A stretch of DNA of 64,000 nucleotides from Nymphaea colorata (lineage: Eukaryota; Streptophyta; Magnoliopsida; Nymphaeales; Nymphaeaceae), in contig NC_045144.1 in assembly GCF_008831285.2 (NCBI RefSeq), positions 25,249,716 through 25,313,715 of the forward strand, read 5' to 3'. Position numbers and translations under genes: made by a program. Of the stretch, positions 1 to 11,100 are shown piece after piece; position 1 is the stretch's first letter; each line of letters starts with the position of its first letter. The notes beneath the pieces are model-generated. The model saw nothing but the letters and a program-made list of their open reading frames with translations. It was not told the origin of the DNA and did not search any database.

Positions 1-306
1 TTTAACACTCTGGAGGCACGCTCACCTATAACTCAAGATGAATTATTCAACCATAGGCATTCATTACTTTAAAATGCAATATAAAGAACTTTCGGCATGT
101 TGAAAGGTCGTTTTTCAATATTGAAAATGCAAATGGAGTATCCATTCAAAAAACAAGTTCAAATTGTTCTTGCTACATGTGTATTTCACAACTTCATAAT
201 TGAATACAATTCAAATGTTGACCAATTTGTTGATGAAGATGCACATTCGAATGATAACTTTGGCTTAAGCGAACCAAAAATTGCAAGCCAAACACATCAG
301 CGATAA
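1..306 (+). pseudogene. PIF/Harbinger transposase, C-terminal remnant
   Basis: Reading frame 1 from the left edge gives the C-terminal end of a HARBI1/ALP1-type DDE transposase. The family's conserved ELFNxRHS block is visible at 40-63, followed by RTFGMLKGRF and then YPFKKQVQIVLAT and VFHNFI, the typical end of these plant nucleases. Two in-frame TAA stops (70-72 and 82-84) break the frame inside the conserved block, so the copy cannot make transposase. The N-terminal part and catalytic residues lie beyond the left edge, if they exist. The open part from 97 ends with a stop at 304-306. What is seen is the motif order and the stops; the family assignment is from recognition. Confidence 0.8.
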
Positions 307-517
307 AGCAACAATTCTATGAGAACAGCTATAACAACTCAAATGTTTAACACAATATCAATTGAATAATAAGTTAATTTATGAATTTTGACTATTGTTT
401 CATTTGATTGTTTGACATTTGTTTTGTTTCAAAAATGATCCTAGCCAAAAGTACCATGTGGTTTTCGAAGGTTGGTCGCAAGGCATATATAACAGTTGGG
501 AGCGGTGCCAACCTTTA
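307..517. other. AT-rich remnant between transposase and nested MITE
   Basis: This is non-coding sequence after the transposase stop, presumably 3' flank of the decayed Harbinger element. No motif is recognised. Confidence 0.4.
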
Positions 518-1608
518 GGGTGCGTTTGATGCACAGGAAAAAATTTAACGTGGTAAATTTTTCTGGCAAATTTTCCTGAAAAAAAAAACAGGATGAAATT
601 TAACCCTCTTCCGATTTGAGGTCATGTTTGATGTCCGATTTGAGGTCATGTTTGATGCACAGAAAAAATTTAACCAGGTAATTTTAACTCTGTTTGATGC
701 ACAATGAAAAATTTAACAGGATATATGATGGTTTTAAGCCCATGTAACAACAAGCGTTTTAAGCCCATGTAACTGATCTCCCCATATTTGAACGTGTGCA
801 TCCCTATAGGAGTTCAGTTCAGTTCTTTCCTATTCTACGCAAAGAATGGCTGATATCACCAAGTCCCCAAGCCAATGATATATGTGGCCGACAATTCTGC
901 ATAAATCAACTTGGAAGTCAAGTTTATGACTAATATGTGGAAATACAAAATTGCAGTTGCAGAATGGTACGAGAATCACATAGATTGAAGCAAAATCCTA
1001 TGAGATTGAAGCAAAATGAAGACAGAACACAGAAATTTTCCTCATAACAGAAACAAGCGAAAGGATAGTTGACAGGCAGAGCAAGAGATAATGTGACGAC
1101 GGTGGGAGCTCTGGCCTGCACGCCTACTGCAACCCTCTTCCCTGTCAGTGAGAAATGGACAAGGGCTCCACTGCAAGGGAGGAGGAGCTCGTGAGGGGAA
1201 AATGGGCGAGAGAGGGAAAAATCGGGGGGAGGGCGTCCCTGTCGGCGATGGTGGGAGCTTTGGCCCTTTCTCTCCCCTTTCTTTCCACTGCGTCCCTTTT
1301 CTCTGCCGGTGAGGACGGAGGTATGCTAGAATGCGAGGAGGAGGAGAAAGGGGGCATTTACAGGTTGAGCGGGGGGAAGTTTGTCGAGCGCGGGGGGAGG
1401 ACGTCGAGCGGGTGGAATTCCACCGCTCGAAAGTCCGAGGTCGGAGCTCGGACTTTCGAGCGGGTGGAATTCCACCCGCTCCCATTGAGCGTTAAACGGG
1501 GTGAATTTCACCCCGTTTGATGCTGTTTTACTCGGGCGGGTGAAATTTCACCCGCCCGTACGATTTTTTCGGAAAAATCCGAATTCAACCGGTGCATCAA
1601 ACGCACCC
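518..1608. mobile_element. Non-autonomous PIF/Harbinger (Tourist-like) element
   Basis: Terminal inverted repeats GGGTGCGTTTGATGCAC (518-534) and its exact reverse complement (1592-1608) bound a 1,091 bp segment. TTA lies immediately outside both ends (515-517 and 1609-1611), the 3 bp target duplication of PIF/Harbinger elements. No transposase is encoded, so it would need one in trans. The inner half is GC-rich and purine-rich. The right end carries a dense run of palindromes, listed separately. The element is nested in an older Harbinger relic. Overlapping short open frames at about 1042-1520 on both strands are by-products of the GC-rich sequence. Confidence 0.8.
1411..1558. repeat. Cluster of perfect palindromes at the MITE right end
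   Basis: Within about 150 bp there are a 14 bp palindrome at 1411-1424, a 15 bp-arm hairpin (1425-1439 with 1447-1461), a 24 bp palindrome at 1458-1481, a 25 bp one at 1494-1518 with one central base, and a 26 bp one at 1533-1558. The palindromes share a core of the form GGTGRAWTTYACC. Repeated subterminal motifs are where transposases of this class may bind, so these could be binding sites. That role is inferred. Confidence 0.75.
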
Positions 1609-2340
1609 TTAGTATATCGATACAAGGGCGCCCTCTTCGAATCATTTGATTCATTCGAAGCAACTGAGTATCACATGAATGAGTATCTCCACAACAAGTA
1701 TGATGTGTAAGTACGTAGGCATCCAGTCATTGAAAATGTCAATGCAAAGCAAGAAATAGAAGACAAGTTTGTTGAACGAAAGTGCAGCCACAAATGTTGG
1801 ATTATTTGTTTTGTGATTACCTGTTTTTATTGTTGGATATGTACTCATTAAACTTATATTTTGGATGAGAATCCACGCTTTTGTTGACGTTTTATAACTT
1901 TCATACAGGTTTAACTATATGGTTCTAACTTCTATTTGGTTAACTACATTGAACTTGTGGATATCATAGTTGTAACTATGTTATTTTTTTTTTCTACCTT
2001 AAATTTTTTTGGTACTGCGTGCTTAATGAGTAGGTGTAAACCTCAACAATTTGTTGTTTTGAAATATTATCTTTCAATTTGTTCCCACGTAAAATTGGGA
2101 AGAAGAAGAAAAAAAAACAACAACTACTAACAATCCTCAAAAAAAATATTTCAAATTTTCTATCTTATACATCAAACAGGGTTAACCCTTCAAAAAAACT
2201 ATAATTTTACCATGTTAAATTCTACCTAGTTATCAAACAGGACCTCAGATTGGAAGAAACAACAATTTCATAATTTTTTCAAAAAAAATTACCATGATAA
2301 ATTGACGTTAAATGTTTTCATAGCATCAAACGAACCGTAA
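1609..2340. mobile_element. Right part of the older, decayed Harbinger element
   Basis: After the nested MITE, AT-rich sequence continues to an end at 2323-2337 whose reverse complement reads CGGTTCGTTTGATGC. This is close to the TIR of the nested element and is followed by TAA, which would be half of a TTA/TAA target duplication. Further motifs of the form ATCAAACAGG occur at 2172-2180 and 2231-2240, so additional nested ends are possible. No credible gene lies here. The partner left end of this older element was not identified and may be outside the window. Confidence 0.45.
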
Positions 2341-2396
2341 GTGAGATCATGGCGACAAGTCATTCTGCAACAAATAAAGATTTTGTGTGATGTGCC

Positions 2397-2592
2397 TCAA
2401 GTGGTATGTGATGGTAGGAAAACGTTTTAATAGAAATAAAGTAAGTCTCTTAAATTGAAATTAGAAGATGCGTTTCAGACACTCCGCCTACCTTTCAAGT
2501 GGTATGTGATGGTAGGAAAACGTTTTAATAGAAATAAAGTAAGTCTCTTAAATTGAAATTAGAAGATGCGTTTCAGACACTCCGTTTCAGAC
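2397..2592 (+). repeat. 98 bp direct duplication upstream of TNL copy 1
   Basis: A 98 bp block starting at TCAAGTGGTATGTGATGG occurs at 2397-2494 and again from 2495. The second copy ends with an extra partial repeat of TTTCAGACACTCCG. The homologous region upstream of TNL copy 2 (about 19840-19918) has one diverged copy. The duplication ends about 300 bp before the TNL start codon, so it lies in the likely promoter. Confidence 0.85.
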
Positions 2593-2891
2593 ACTCCGCC
2601 TACCTTTTCTGTACTTTTCAGGAACTCTGTTTTCTGTTTTCGGCTTCTGCAATACCTTTCAATGGTTGAAGCATTGAAGCATATCTGATGATGAGGGTCC
2701 AAGGGAACCTTTTTACAGAAAGACGCTCTAGTTTGGTGGTAGCTAGCTTTCACTTCACAAGGATCTTTGCTCAGAATTTCTTGCTCCACAAGGAATTGGG
2801 GATGCATCTGATGGATCTCTAGTATCTAACTGCTTCTTCCTTTCTCTAATCTTGAATACCATCGTCATCTTTTGGGCTACTGATAAATGAA

Positions 2892-5046
2892 ATGGCTGCA
2901 ACGTCGTCTTCAGAGGAGGGCAGAGGGTTTGAGTATGATGTGTTTCTCAGCTTCAGAGGGGAAGACACCCGCAAGGGCTTCACAGGGCATCTGTACTACG
3001 CCATGGAAGAGAGAGGCATACGCACCTTTATGGATGACGAGAAGCTCGACAAGGGGGAGAGCATCAAGCAGCTGCTTGGCTGCATCGAGAAATCCAAGAT
3101 CTTTGTGCCCATCTTCTCGAAGCGATATGCAGAATCCAGGTGGTGCCTTATGGAGGTCGCCAAGATGGTTCAGTGCCAAAGGCTGATCATTCCCGTTTTC
3201 TTCGATGTGAAGCCCACCCATGTTAGGAATCAGAGCGGACCATTTGAAGCTGCATTCGAAAGCCATGAAAACAACAAGCACCTAAGCAAGAAGACCCTGC
3301 AGGCGTGGAGGGATGCATTGAGAACGGTAGGGGAGATTTCTGGATATGTCCTTGAAACAGACACGGATGGGTACGCATCTCTCTCTTTCTCTCTCTCTCT
3401 CACTGTCGGGTCTCACCCAATTATTGTATTGGTTCTGTCTTCCCTATTGAAAGTTGCATATAGGTATGAGTTACATAGTCTCATGATGTGATCTCAAAAC
3501 TTTGTATACCTTTTGTTAACCCTGTACAGGGTAAGTTTTGATGGGAAAACCCTGCTTTTTAAAAAGTTCTTTGTGACGCATTAAAGAATGTACATCCTGC
3601 CGAGATCCAGCTGAGGATACATGTGCTACAAGTGAAGAATCTGGCCGGCGGTGAAGCAGAAAACCAACCACTAATAGAAGTCTTCAGAGCCCCATTTAAC
3701 ACCTTTTTGTTGAAGCGTGGATTCCACTTAGAGAATTCCCCTCTGAAGCCCTCAAGCTTCTCTCATGCTAGACCATTCAACTTAGAGAATGATCTCTTTG
3801 CCATTTGGATTCTTCTCAATAAGTATACTAAATGTCGGATTGCAAGTGAACGTTTATGTTTTCTCAACCTGTATATTAGTCTATTAGAGTCTTTGACAAC
3901 AGCAATATCTAGCTATGACTTCCTTCTCATGCATTTATTTTTGGCAGGCATGAAGCTAAGCTGAACCAAGTTATTATTAGGAGGATTCTAAGTGAGCTGA
4001 ACAAAGCATTTTTTTATGTGGCTAAGCATCCTGTTGGGATGGATGATTCTATCAAAGAAATGTTGAGTTTGTTGGATATTGAAAAAAATGATGTTAGAAT
4101 GATCGGGATTAATGGCATAGGTGGCATTGGGAAAACAACCCTGGCAAAGGCCGTTTTTAATAGAATTTCCACGAGCTTTCAATTTGTCAGCTTTATTTCA
4201 AATGTAAGAGAAGTATCTAACCAAGTTGGTGGGCTTGTCTCCCTGCAAAAGCAGCTTATTTTGGATGTTACAAAGGACAGTGACCCACGTATAGATGATG
4301 AAAGTCAGGCGTGCAGCAGGATCAAGGAACTCATTTGCAAAAAAAGTGTTCTTCTTGTGCTTGATGATGTTGATGATAGAAAACAGCTTAATGCTTTAGC
4401 TGATAGTGAAGAATGGTTTGGTCCAAAAAGCAGGATCATTGTCACTACCAGATACGACCATGTATTGAAAGAAAGAAGAATGAGCAAGCAAGAGATTTAC
4501 CAAATGAAAGAATTGAATAAAAAAGAGTCACTTGAGCTCTTCAGTTACCATGCTTTTGGAGAAAAGAAACCAACAGAGAAGTACCAGAAGTTATCTGAGA
4601 AGGTTGTATCAACGACTAATGGTATACCACTGATGCTCGAAGTATTTGGTGCTCTGTTCTTTGGAATAGATTGTGCAGAGGAGTGGGAAGGTTTACTAGA
4701 AGAACTAAACAAGAACCAGGATAAGGATGTCCATGAAAGGCTAAGGATAAGTTATGATGGGCTGTCTGAAAAAGAAAAGCAAGTATATTTGGATATTGTT
4801 TGCTTCTTTAGTGGAAAGGATAAAGACGAAGCATTCTATGTATGGAAAGATTGTAACTTCTCCCCCTATACGTCTGTTCAGACTCTACTTCGCAGATCCT
4901 TAATTAAGATTAGTAGTGACAAACAAGTGTTTGAATTGCATGATCAAATACTAGATATGGGCAAAGAGATCATTCGGCGAGAATGTCTTTTGAAGCCAAG
5001 CAAGCGTAGCAGGCTGTGGGATAGTCTCAGCATACCTGAGGGCTGA
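2892..5046 (+). CDS. Truncated TIR-NB-ARC protein (TNL copy 1, 5' part)
   Basis: Exon 1 is 2892-3370 (ATG in the context GAAATGGCT, donor GT at 3371). Exon 2 is 3948-5046 (acceptor ends at 3947). They join in phase to give 525 residues plus a stop. The TIR domain occupies residues 15-155, with YDVFLSFRGED near the start and the conserved catalytic-type glutamate at E88 in SRWCLMEV. NB-ARC follows: P-loop GIGGIGKTT, kinase-2 LLVLDDVDD, RNBS-B SRIIVTTR, GIPL in place of GLPL, and LHD in place of MHD. Intact relatives continue into LRRs. Here 5026-5540 is foreign, the donor present in copy 2 is gone, and translation stops at 5044. A TIR-NB-only protein could still act as a signalling adaptor or decoy, but it could equally be a dead gene. 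The reading frame is certain; expression is unknown. Confidence 0.75.
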
Positions 5047-5540
5047 GTCGGATTCCACAGCGAAATCAGGCGTAGAACTGCTCTTACACGTCGTGAAGAG
5101 CCTTGTTGATCGCTGGATTCAACCCACGCAAAAGTTAGAACATCTCACGGTGGAAGAACCCAAAATCTATCAATAAATCTTTTCTGGGTCCTCCCCATTC
5201 ACCATCAGCCTAAACTTGAGCAAAACAAGAGCTCTTGCTGCTGGATCACATTCGCAAGTAGCCCAATCGAATCGCCTCAATAAGACGAGAAGAACACTCA
5301 AGATTGGGCTAAATTGGACGCTTGGCAACGCTTTCGGTGTACCGTCGGATAAAGGCTGACTTCCGGCCACCGCTGCTCACGCCGGCGAATTTCATGCTTC
5401 CCGGTGACCGCCTGACACTCCTGCCCTCCTACCTGTGAAGATTCAAGTGCTTACAATAGGGGCAAGGTGGACATTCGAGTAAGGGACCGCAGCTAACCCC
5501 GAGGACCTTGTGCGAGATACCATCCTTGGACGTATTCGAC
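5026..5540. other. Foreign 515 bp segment replacing the exon 2 end in TNL copy 1
   Basis: Copies 1 and 2 match up to GGGATAGT (5025 versus 23675) and again from TGAGTTAATGG (5541 versus 23852). Between these points copy 2 has 176 bp including the splice donor, and copy 1 has 515 bp of unrelated, noticeably GC-richer sequence. No clear terminal repeats or target duplication are seen. It may be a transposon or gene fragment introduced with a deletion, for example during break repair. A short minus-strand open frame at 5170-5370 is not recognisable. Confidence 0.75.
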
Positions 5541-6907
5541 TGAGTTAATGGACTATAGATCTCATTAATTGCATTAAATTAGATCGAACTGGTTCCAAGC
5601 TCAATAGAAAGTCCACACACACAAGTTTAATGTTTTTTGAACCATGTGATAGTATTGAACTCCTTGTGTCCTAGGCATGTCTGGGGTCATTGAAGGCCAA
5701 CACCAGTTTTCTTGTCACTATTCTACAATATCATATATATAACTTCATGTTCAGAACCTCTTGCATTCTATGTTTTAATCATAGTCATAAATAACGTCTC
5801 GAAGTTTTGAATGGTGAAGTTTTTTCGGGTATAATACGGCGAGCTTGAAAAATATGGTAAATTTTTAAAAATTTTAAAAACCTCAAAATGTAGGAAAAAT
5901 AAAATAAGTGCGAAACTAATAACTCAAACATCACAAGATAAGTATTGAAACAAATAAAAAATGAAATGAAAAAAACTGTTTGGCATTAAAAAAACTAAAA
6001 AAAAGAAAAGAAAAAAGTGCGAAAAAAAAGCGAACGTTTTTAATGTTTTTTTCCAAAAAAAAACATTTTTTTAAGTTTTAAATGGCCATTTAATTTATCG
6101 TGTTTTTTTGACGTTCAAAATTGTGTTTTCTGTCACTATGTGTCATTTCCATTTTCCATGAGATCAAGTGGACCCAGGACCATTGCCATAAATCTTTGCT
6201 TGGACCCCTTTTTTGGCTAAGCCTAGATGAAACTCCCAAGAGCACCAGCACCATATTACCTGGCCTTGAGTAGGTAAAGCCCCTGAGGATCCCTGCTCAT
6301 GGAGAGCAGTTGCAGCTTCACACATTGCAACAAGTACATTGGTGGATTTCAAATTTGCAGCATCCCTTCTGCTTGGTGATGTTCAGACATTTTCCATATC
6401 AAATGAGCATGACCCTCCTCAGGTTAGGTTGGACAAACAATCATGAATGCTGAACTTCTTCTTTTTGATATTATATATGAAAGAGATACAAAAGAATATT
6501 ATTTTTCAAATTTCTCTGATTTATTCAAGTTCGGAACATTTCTTGTTAGTAGTTTCCCTCTAAACCTGTCTCCTTTGTGAAATATCCCCATAAATAAAAT
6601 TATCTGCTGGCAATGTATACACATAAAGGAAATGTGTAGGTGCCAGATTCATCAGTAATGATCCCAACCACTGAAAAATATCCACATTGATGGATAGGGG
6701 AGAAAGGAAAAAGATTTGCAGTGATTCTAAATTGGCGAAATGCCCTGCCTTCTCTCTCTTTTTTCTCCAAACTATCAATGTGGATGTTATCAATCTGAGA
6801 GATCATTATTAATGGGTCTGGCACCTATGCATCTCTCTCTCTCTCCCCCCCCCCCCAATAATAAAAACTCCAGATTTCATATATTCTTTCACCTTACATA
6901 CTGACAT

Positions 6908-6909
<2 letters not shown>

Positions 6910-6966
<57 letters not shown>
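6910..6966. repeat. (TA)n microsatellite in intron 2, copy 1
   Basis: An uninterrupted AT dinucleotide run of about 57 bp, at the same intron position as the run in copy 2. Confidence 0.95.
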
Positions 6967-6969
<3 letters not shown>

Positions 6970-7002
6970 GTTAAAAGTAAAAGAAATAGAAGCCCTATAG
7001 AG

Positions 7003-7296
7003 GGCACGGGGCCCGACTAGGGCCCAGGCCCAGAAAAACGAGACCCAGACCGGCCCGACTTGTTATCGGGCAGGCCCGATAAGCCCGGTCGGGTCCAATA
7101 ATGATCTTTTTAAAAAATTATTAATTTATATATATATATTTATAATATTTTATTACAATTAATTATTTTATGTATTATTTTGTATTAAAAATATTTTTTT
7201 AATGTAATCGGGCCGGGGCCCGAGTTTTAGATGTCGGCCTGGCCCGGGTCCGACTCGTTGTCGGGCCGAGCCGGGCTGGCTTGATGCCCAGGCTTA
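7003..7296. repeat. GC-rich insertion unique to TNL copy 1
   Basis: A segment of about 294 bp is absent from the same intron site in copy 2. It has GC-rich ends made of repeated GGCCCGA/TCGGGCC-type words flanking an AT-rich core, so the two ends are roughly inverted. This looks like a short non-autonomous repeat of a type frequent in plant introns. No target duplication is clear. Confidence 0.55.
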
Positions 7297-7425
7297 GTTT
7301 GATAAGATGTTCTGTGGTTCTTGAGTTGTCATTACATGATCAATTCAGATGACAAACCAATTCGTCACTGGTGCAGCAACAAATTCCTCGTTATCTAATT
7401 CCTTGACATGTTTCTGTATATGCAG

Positions 7426-7722
7426 GGAGCAGAGAATATACAAGTTATCTATTTCAACTATTTAACCAGGTGGGAAAAATTTAGCACCAGGGATTTTGTA
7501 TTGATGTGTAATCTGAGACTGCTTTATCTCAACCACATCAGTTTCCACGAGAAAGACTTCACTCATCTCCCCAATAAGTTAAAATGGCTGGAATGGCATT
7601 GGTGCCCTTTGAAGTCTCTATCATTTAATGAGTTTAATCTGATGGAGCTTGTTGTGCTGAAGCTATGCCATGGCGATTTCCGGCAGGTGCTGACAAAGCA
7701 TAATTTGCAAATAGTAAACAAG
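7426..7722 (+). pseudogene. TNL copy 1, exon 3 (NB-LRR linker, first LRRs)
   Basis: A 297 bp phase-0 exon bounded by TATGCAG and GTAAGA. It encodes GAENIQVI at the start and then leucine-rich sequence including LRLLYLNHISF and LKWLEWHWCPLKSLSF, typical of the first LRRs after NB-ARC in TNLs. It is open and highly similar to exon 3 of copy 2, but orphaned by the loss of the exon 2 donor. Confidence 0.8.
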
Positions 7723-7852
7723 GTAAGACCCTAAGAGATGATATGGGTAAGTGTACTGATTCTGTGACCGTGGAACCTTTTCTTTTGACGCATGCTTGTT
7801 AGCAGTGGAATTCAACCATGTTATACAATTAATGGTTACAGCTATTGACATG

Positions 7853-8101
7853 TGTAGAGATACGAACAAGAAGAAGAGGAAGAGAAGCAATGATCACGAT
7901 GTAACGTGGAAAACCCTCAACACGAGGGAGAAAAAACCACGAATGAGGAGGAGTTGGTGCCCACTAGCAGCCAGACTCTCTCTCTCTTAAGATTATCATT
8001 AACTCTTAAGGATTAGGGTTACATGACTTAAGTAGAGCCCAAAACGGGCTACAAGGCGGGTCGGGTATGGATCCGGACCCGAAACCCACAATCTATCAAC
8101 A
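7853..8101 (-). repeat. Copia element 3' LTR
   Basis: 249 bp, TG...CA, identical to the LTR at 11980-12228. The pol stop codon (8096-8098) lies inside its first bases. Confidence 0.95.
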
Positions 8102-11100
8102 CTCCCCCTCAAGTTGGGCGTACATATCAAACATGCCCAACTTGGATACATTCCTCTCAAATGAAGCTGAAGGAAGAGCTTTCGTCAGAACATCAGCAGT
8201 TTGGTCTTCAGACTTCATGTAAGGTAAGATCAACTCTTTCGCATCAATCCTTTCCCGAATGAAGTGACGATCAATTTCAACATGTTTTGTTCTGTCGTGA
8301 AGTACAGGATTGTTGGCTAAGTTGATTGCAGACTTGTTATCACAATACATCTTCATAGGTCCTTCAATCTCTATTCCAATGTCAGTCAACAATATCTTCA
8401 ACCATAATAACTCTGACACTCCCATAGCAACTGCCCTATATTCTGCCTCTGCACTGGATCTAGAGCAAACATCCTGTCTCTTGCTCCTCCATACAACAAG
8501 GTTTCCTCCCAAGTAGACACAGTACCCTGTAGTGGATCGTCTGGTATCACCACAACCTGCCCAATCCGCATCAGAATAGCCCTCGATTTCCACAGTCTCT
8601 TGTTTCACATACAGGAGTCCCTTACCAGGATTTTTCTTCAGGTAGCATAGCACTCTGTCCACAGCCTTCAGATGTGCATCGGTTGGCGCATGCATGAATT
8701 GGCTCAAAACATTCACCGCAAAGGTGATATCAGGTCTCGTGAGGGTAAGATAAATTAGCTTCCCAACCAAACGTTGATATCTTCCCTTGTCTTCTTCACA
8801 GAGAGGCTCTCCATCTCTGAGACTCAACTTGTGCCCAGTGTCAAAAGGGGTAGGAGTAGGTCTACATCCCAATTTACCAGTTTCTTCCAGTAGGTCTAAT
8901 GTATATTTCCTTTGGTTTAGTACAAGACCAGTACTAGACCTAGCAACCTCCATACCAAGAAAATACCTTAGTTTTCCAAGATCTTTGAGGTCGAATTCTG
9001 TAGCCAGTAACCCTTTTAGCTTGATAATCTCTTCCTCATCATCTCCAGTAACAATCATGTCATCTACGTAGACGAGCAGGAGAGTAACCTTGCTCTCCTT
9101 CTTCTTCACAAACAGAGTGTGATCTCCATTTCCTTGTTTGTATCCATGACGTATCATCACTCTTCTCAGTCGTTCAAACCACGCTCTGGGCGATTGCTTA
9201 AGGCCATACAATGCCTTTTTCAGCTTACAACACATTTCTGGTTCTTCATATCCTGGAGGCATATGCATATATACTTCTTCTTCGAGGTCACCATTGAGGA
9301 ATGCATTCTTAACATCCAGTTGATACATCTTCCACTCCTTCATCACAGCTAGGGATATAACCACCCTCACAGTCTTCATTTTCGCAACAGGAGCAAAGGT
9401 TTCCAAGTAATCAATTCCATATTTCTGGCTAAACCCCTTGGCCACAAGTCGAGCTTTATATCTTTCAATACTCCCATCTGGTTTGTACTTGATGGTATAC
9501 ACCCATTTGGATCCAACTAGGTGAGCGGCTTCAGGAATCTTCACCACTTCCCATGTCAAGTTTCTTCTTAGGGCATCTATTTCTTCTTTCATTGCATCGG
9601 CCCACTTGGAGTCACTTTGAGCTTCAACGACAGTCCTGGGAATCACAGCCAAAGAAAGAGTAGAAACAAAACACTTGTAATCTTTCCCAAGTCTGGAATA
9701 AGAAACAAAATTACCAATAGGGTGTTGAGTACATGACCTGACACCCTTTCTCAGGGCAATGGGAAGATCGTCATTCTTCTTTTCAACCTCATCATGGGTC
9801 TCCACGGTCTCCTCGGTAGGACTTGGTTCATCCAGGAAAGGAGTGGCATTGGGATTGGAAGTAGATCTAGCATCACAAGTCATCACCTCTGTCCGAGTAC
9901 CTCGTCTAGAGTAGAACTGTCCAAACAACTGAGGGCCTTCCTTCTCAATGCTATTGTCACCCCTTTCCTCATTCTCAGGCACATCAACAGTATTAAGTGA
10001 TTCTGTTTTCTTGTAGTCCAAAAAATCTATAAACTGAAGTTCCTGTCTCTGAGAATACTCTTCCCTGCCCACAGACTGCTCCCCCTGAAGAGGATTCACA
10101 CCAAAGTAAGAGGCATGTTCCAAGAAGGTAACATCCCTCGTAACATAAGCTCGACCAGTAATAGGATCAATACATTTGTATCCTTTTTGCGTAGGGGAGT
10201 ATCCAACAAAGACACCTTTGATAGACCTAGGATCAAGTTTCTTGACATTTGGACTGTGATCATGGATAAAACATACACAACCAAAAACACGAGGAGGAAG
10301 AGGAAATGGTGGACGACTGCCAGGAAGCAACGAGTGGGGAGTCCTACCATTCAAAACACGACTGGGCATGCGGTTAATAAGATAGGCACTAGTAAGAACT
10401 GCATCACCCCAATAGTGTTTAGGAAGATTTCTCTGAAACAAAAGAGCCCTGGTGACATTAAGAAGTTGACGATTTTTCCTTTCAGCTACCCCATTTTGAG
10501 GGGGGGTGTAACTACAGGATGTCTCGTGAACAATCCCCCGTTGTCTAAGAAACTCCTCAACAGGCCGACACATGTACTCACGGGCATTATCGGACCTGAA
10601 AGTTTTAACATTCGCACCATACTGGGTATGCACAAGAAGAATAAATGTCTCGATGATTCGAGGAACCTCGCTGCGGTCTTTTAACAAGTATATAAATGTA
10701 GCACGAGAGAAATCATCAATGAAAGTGATAAAATACTGGAAACCTTGACGGGTATGAATGCCCGAAGGTCCCCATACATCAGAGTGAATCAGAGAAAAAG
10801 CTTCATTAGCACAACTAGAAGAAAGAGGGTACGAAGCCCTCACATGTTTGGCAAACTGACAAACATCACAAGAAATGGAAGACACATCAAAGGAGGAACA
10901 CAAGTCTGGAAACAAATGTTTCAAAATCCCAAAAGGTAAATGCTCAAAACGTTCATGCCAGTACATAAAGGACTGAAGACAATCTTCTCTTCTCTTATCT
11001 GTCTTGCGGATCGCTGTCAACAGAGCAGTAGCCACACGTATGGGAAGACGATATAATCCATCAGAAGCTAAACCAATCCCAATCCTCTTCCCTGTCACCA

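Larger units (their letters stand above)
5541..7425 (+). other. Intron 2 of TNL copy 1 (remainder)
   Basis: This is non-coding sequence homologous to intron 2 of copy 2 (23852-25165). It ends with the acceptor TATGCAG at 7419-7425. It contains an A/T-rich extra stretch at about 5780-6125 absent from copy 2, a TA microsatellite, and a GC-rich insertion listed separately. Confidence 0.7.

Noticed and set aside
2910-3281. Minus-strand open frame opposite the TIR exon (also 21546-21917)
   Set aside because: A shadow of the conserved TIR coding strand, present in both copies only because the exon is conserved.
10115-10684. Plus-strand frames inside the Copia pol region
   Set aside because: Antisense to a complete pol frame with recognisable domains, and no domains of their own.
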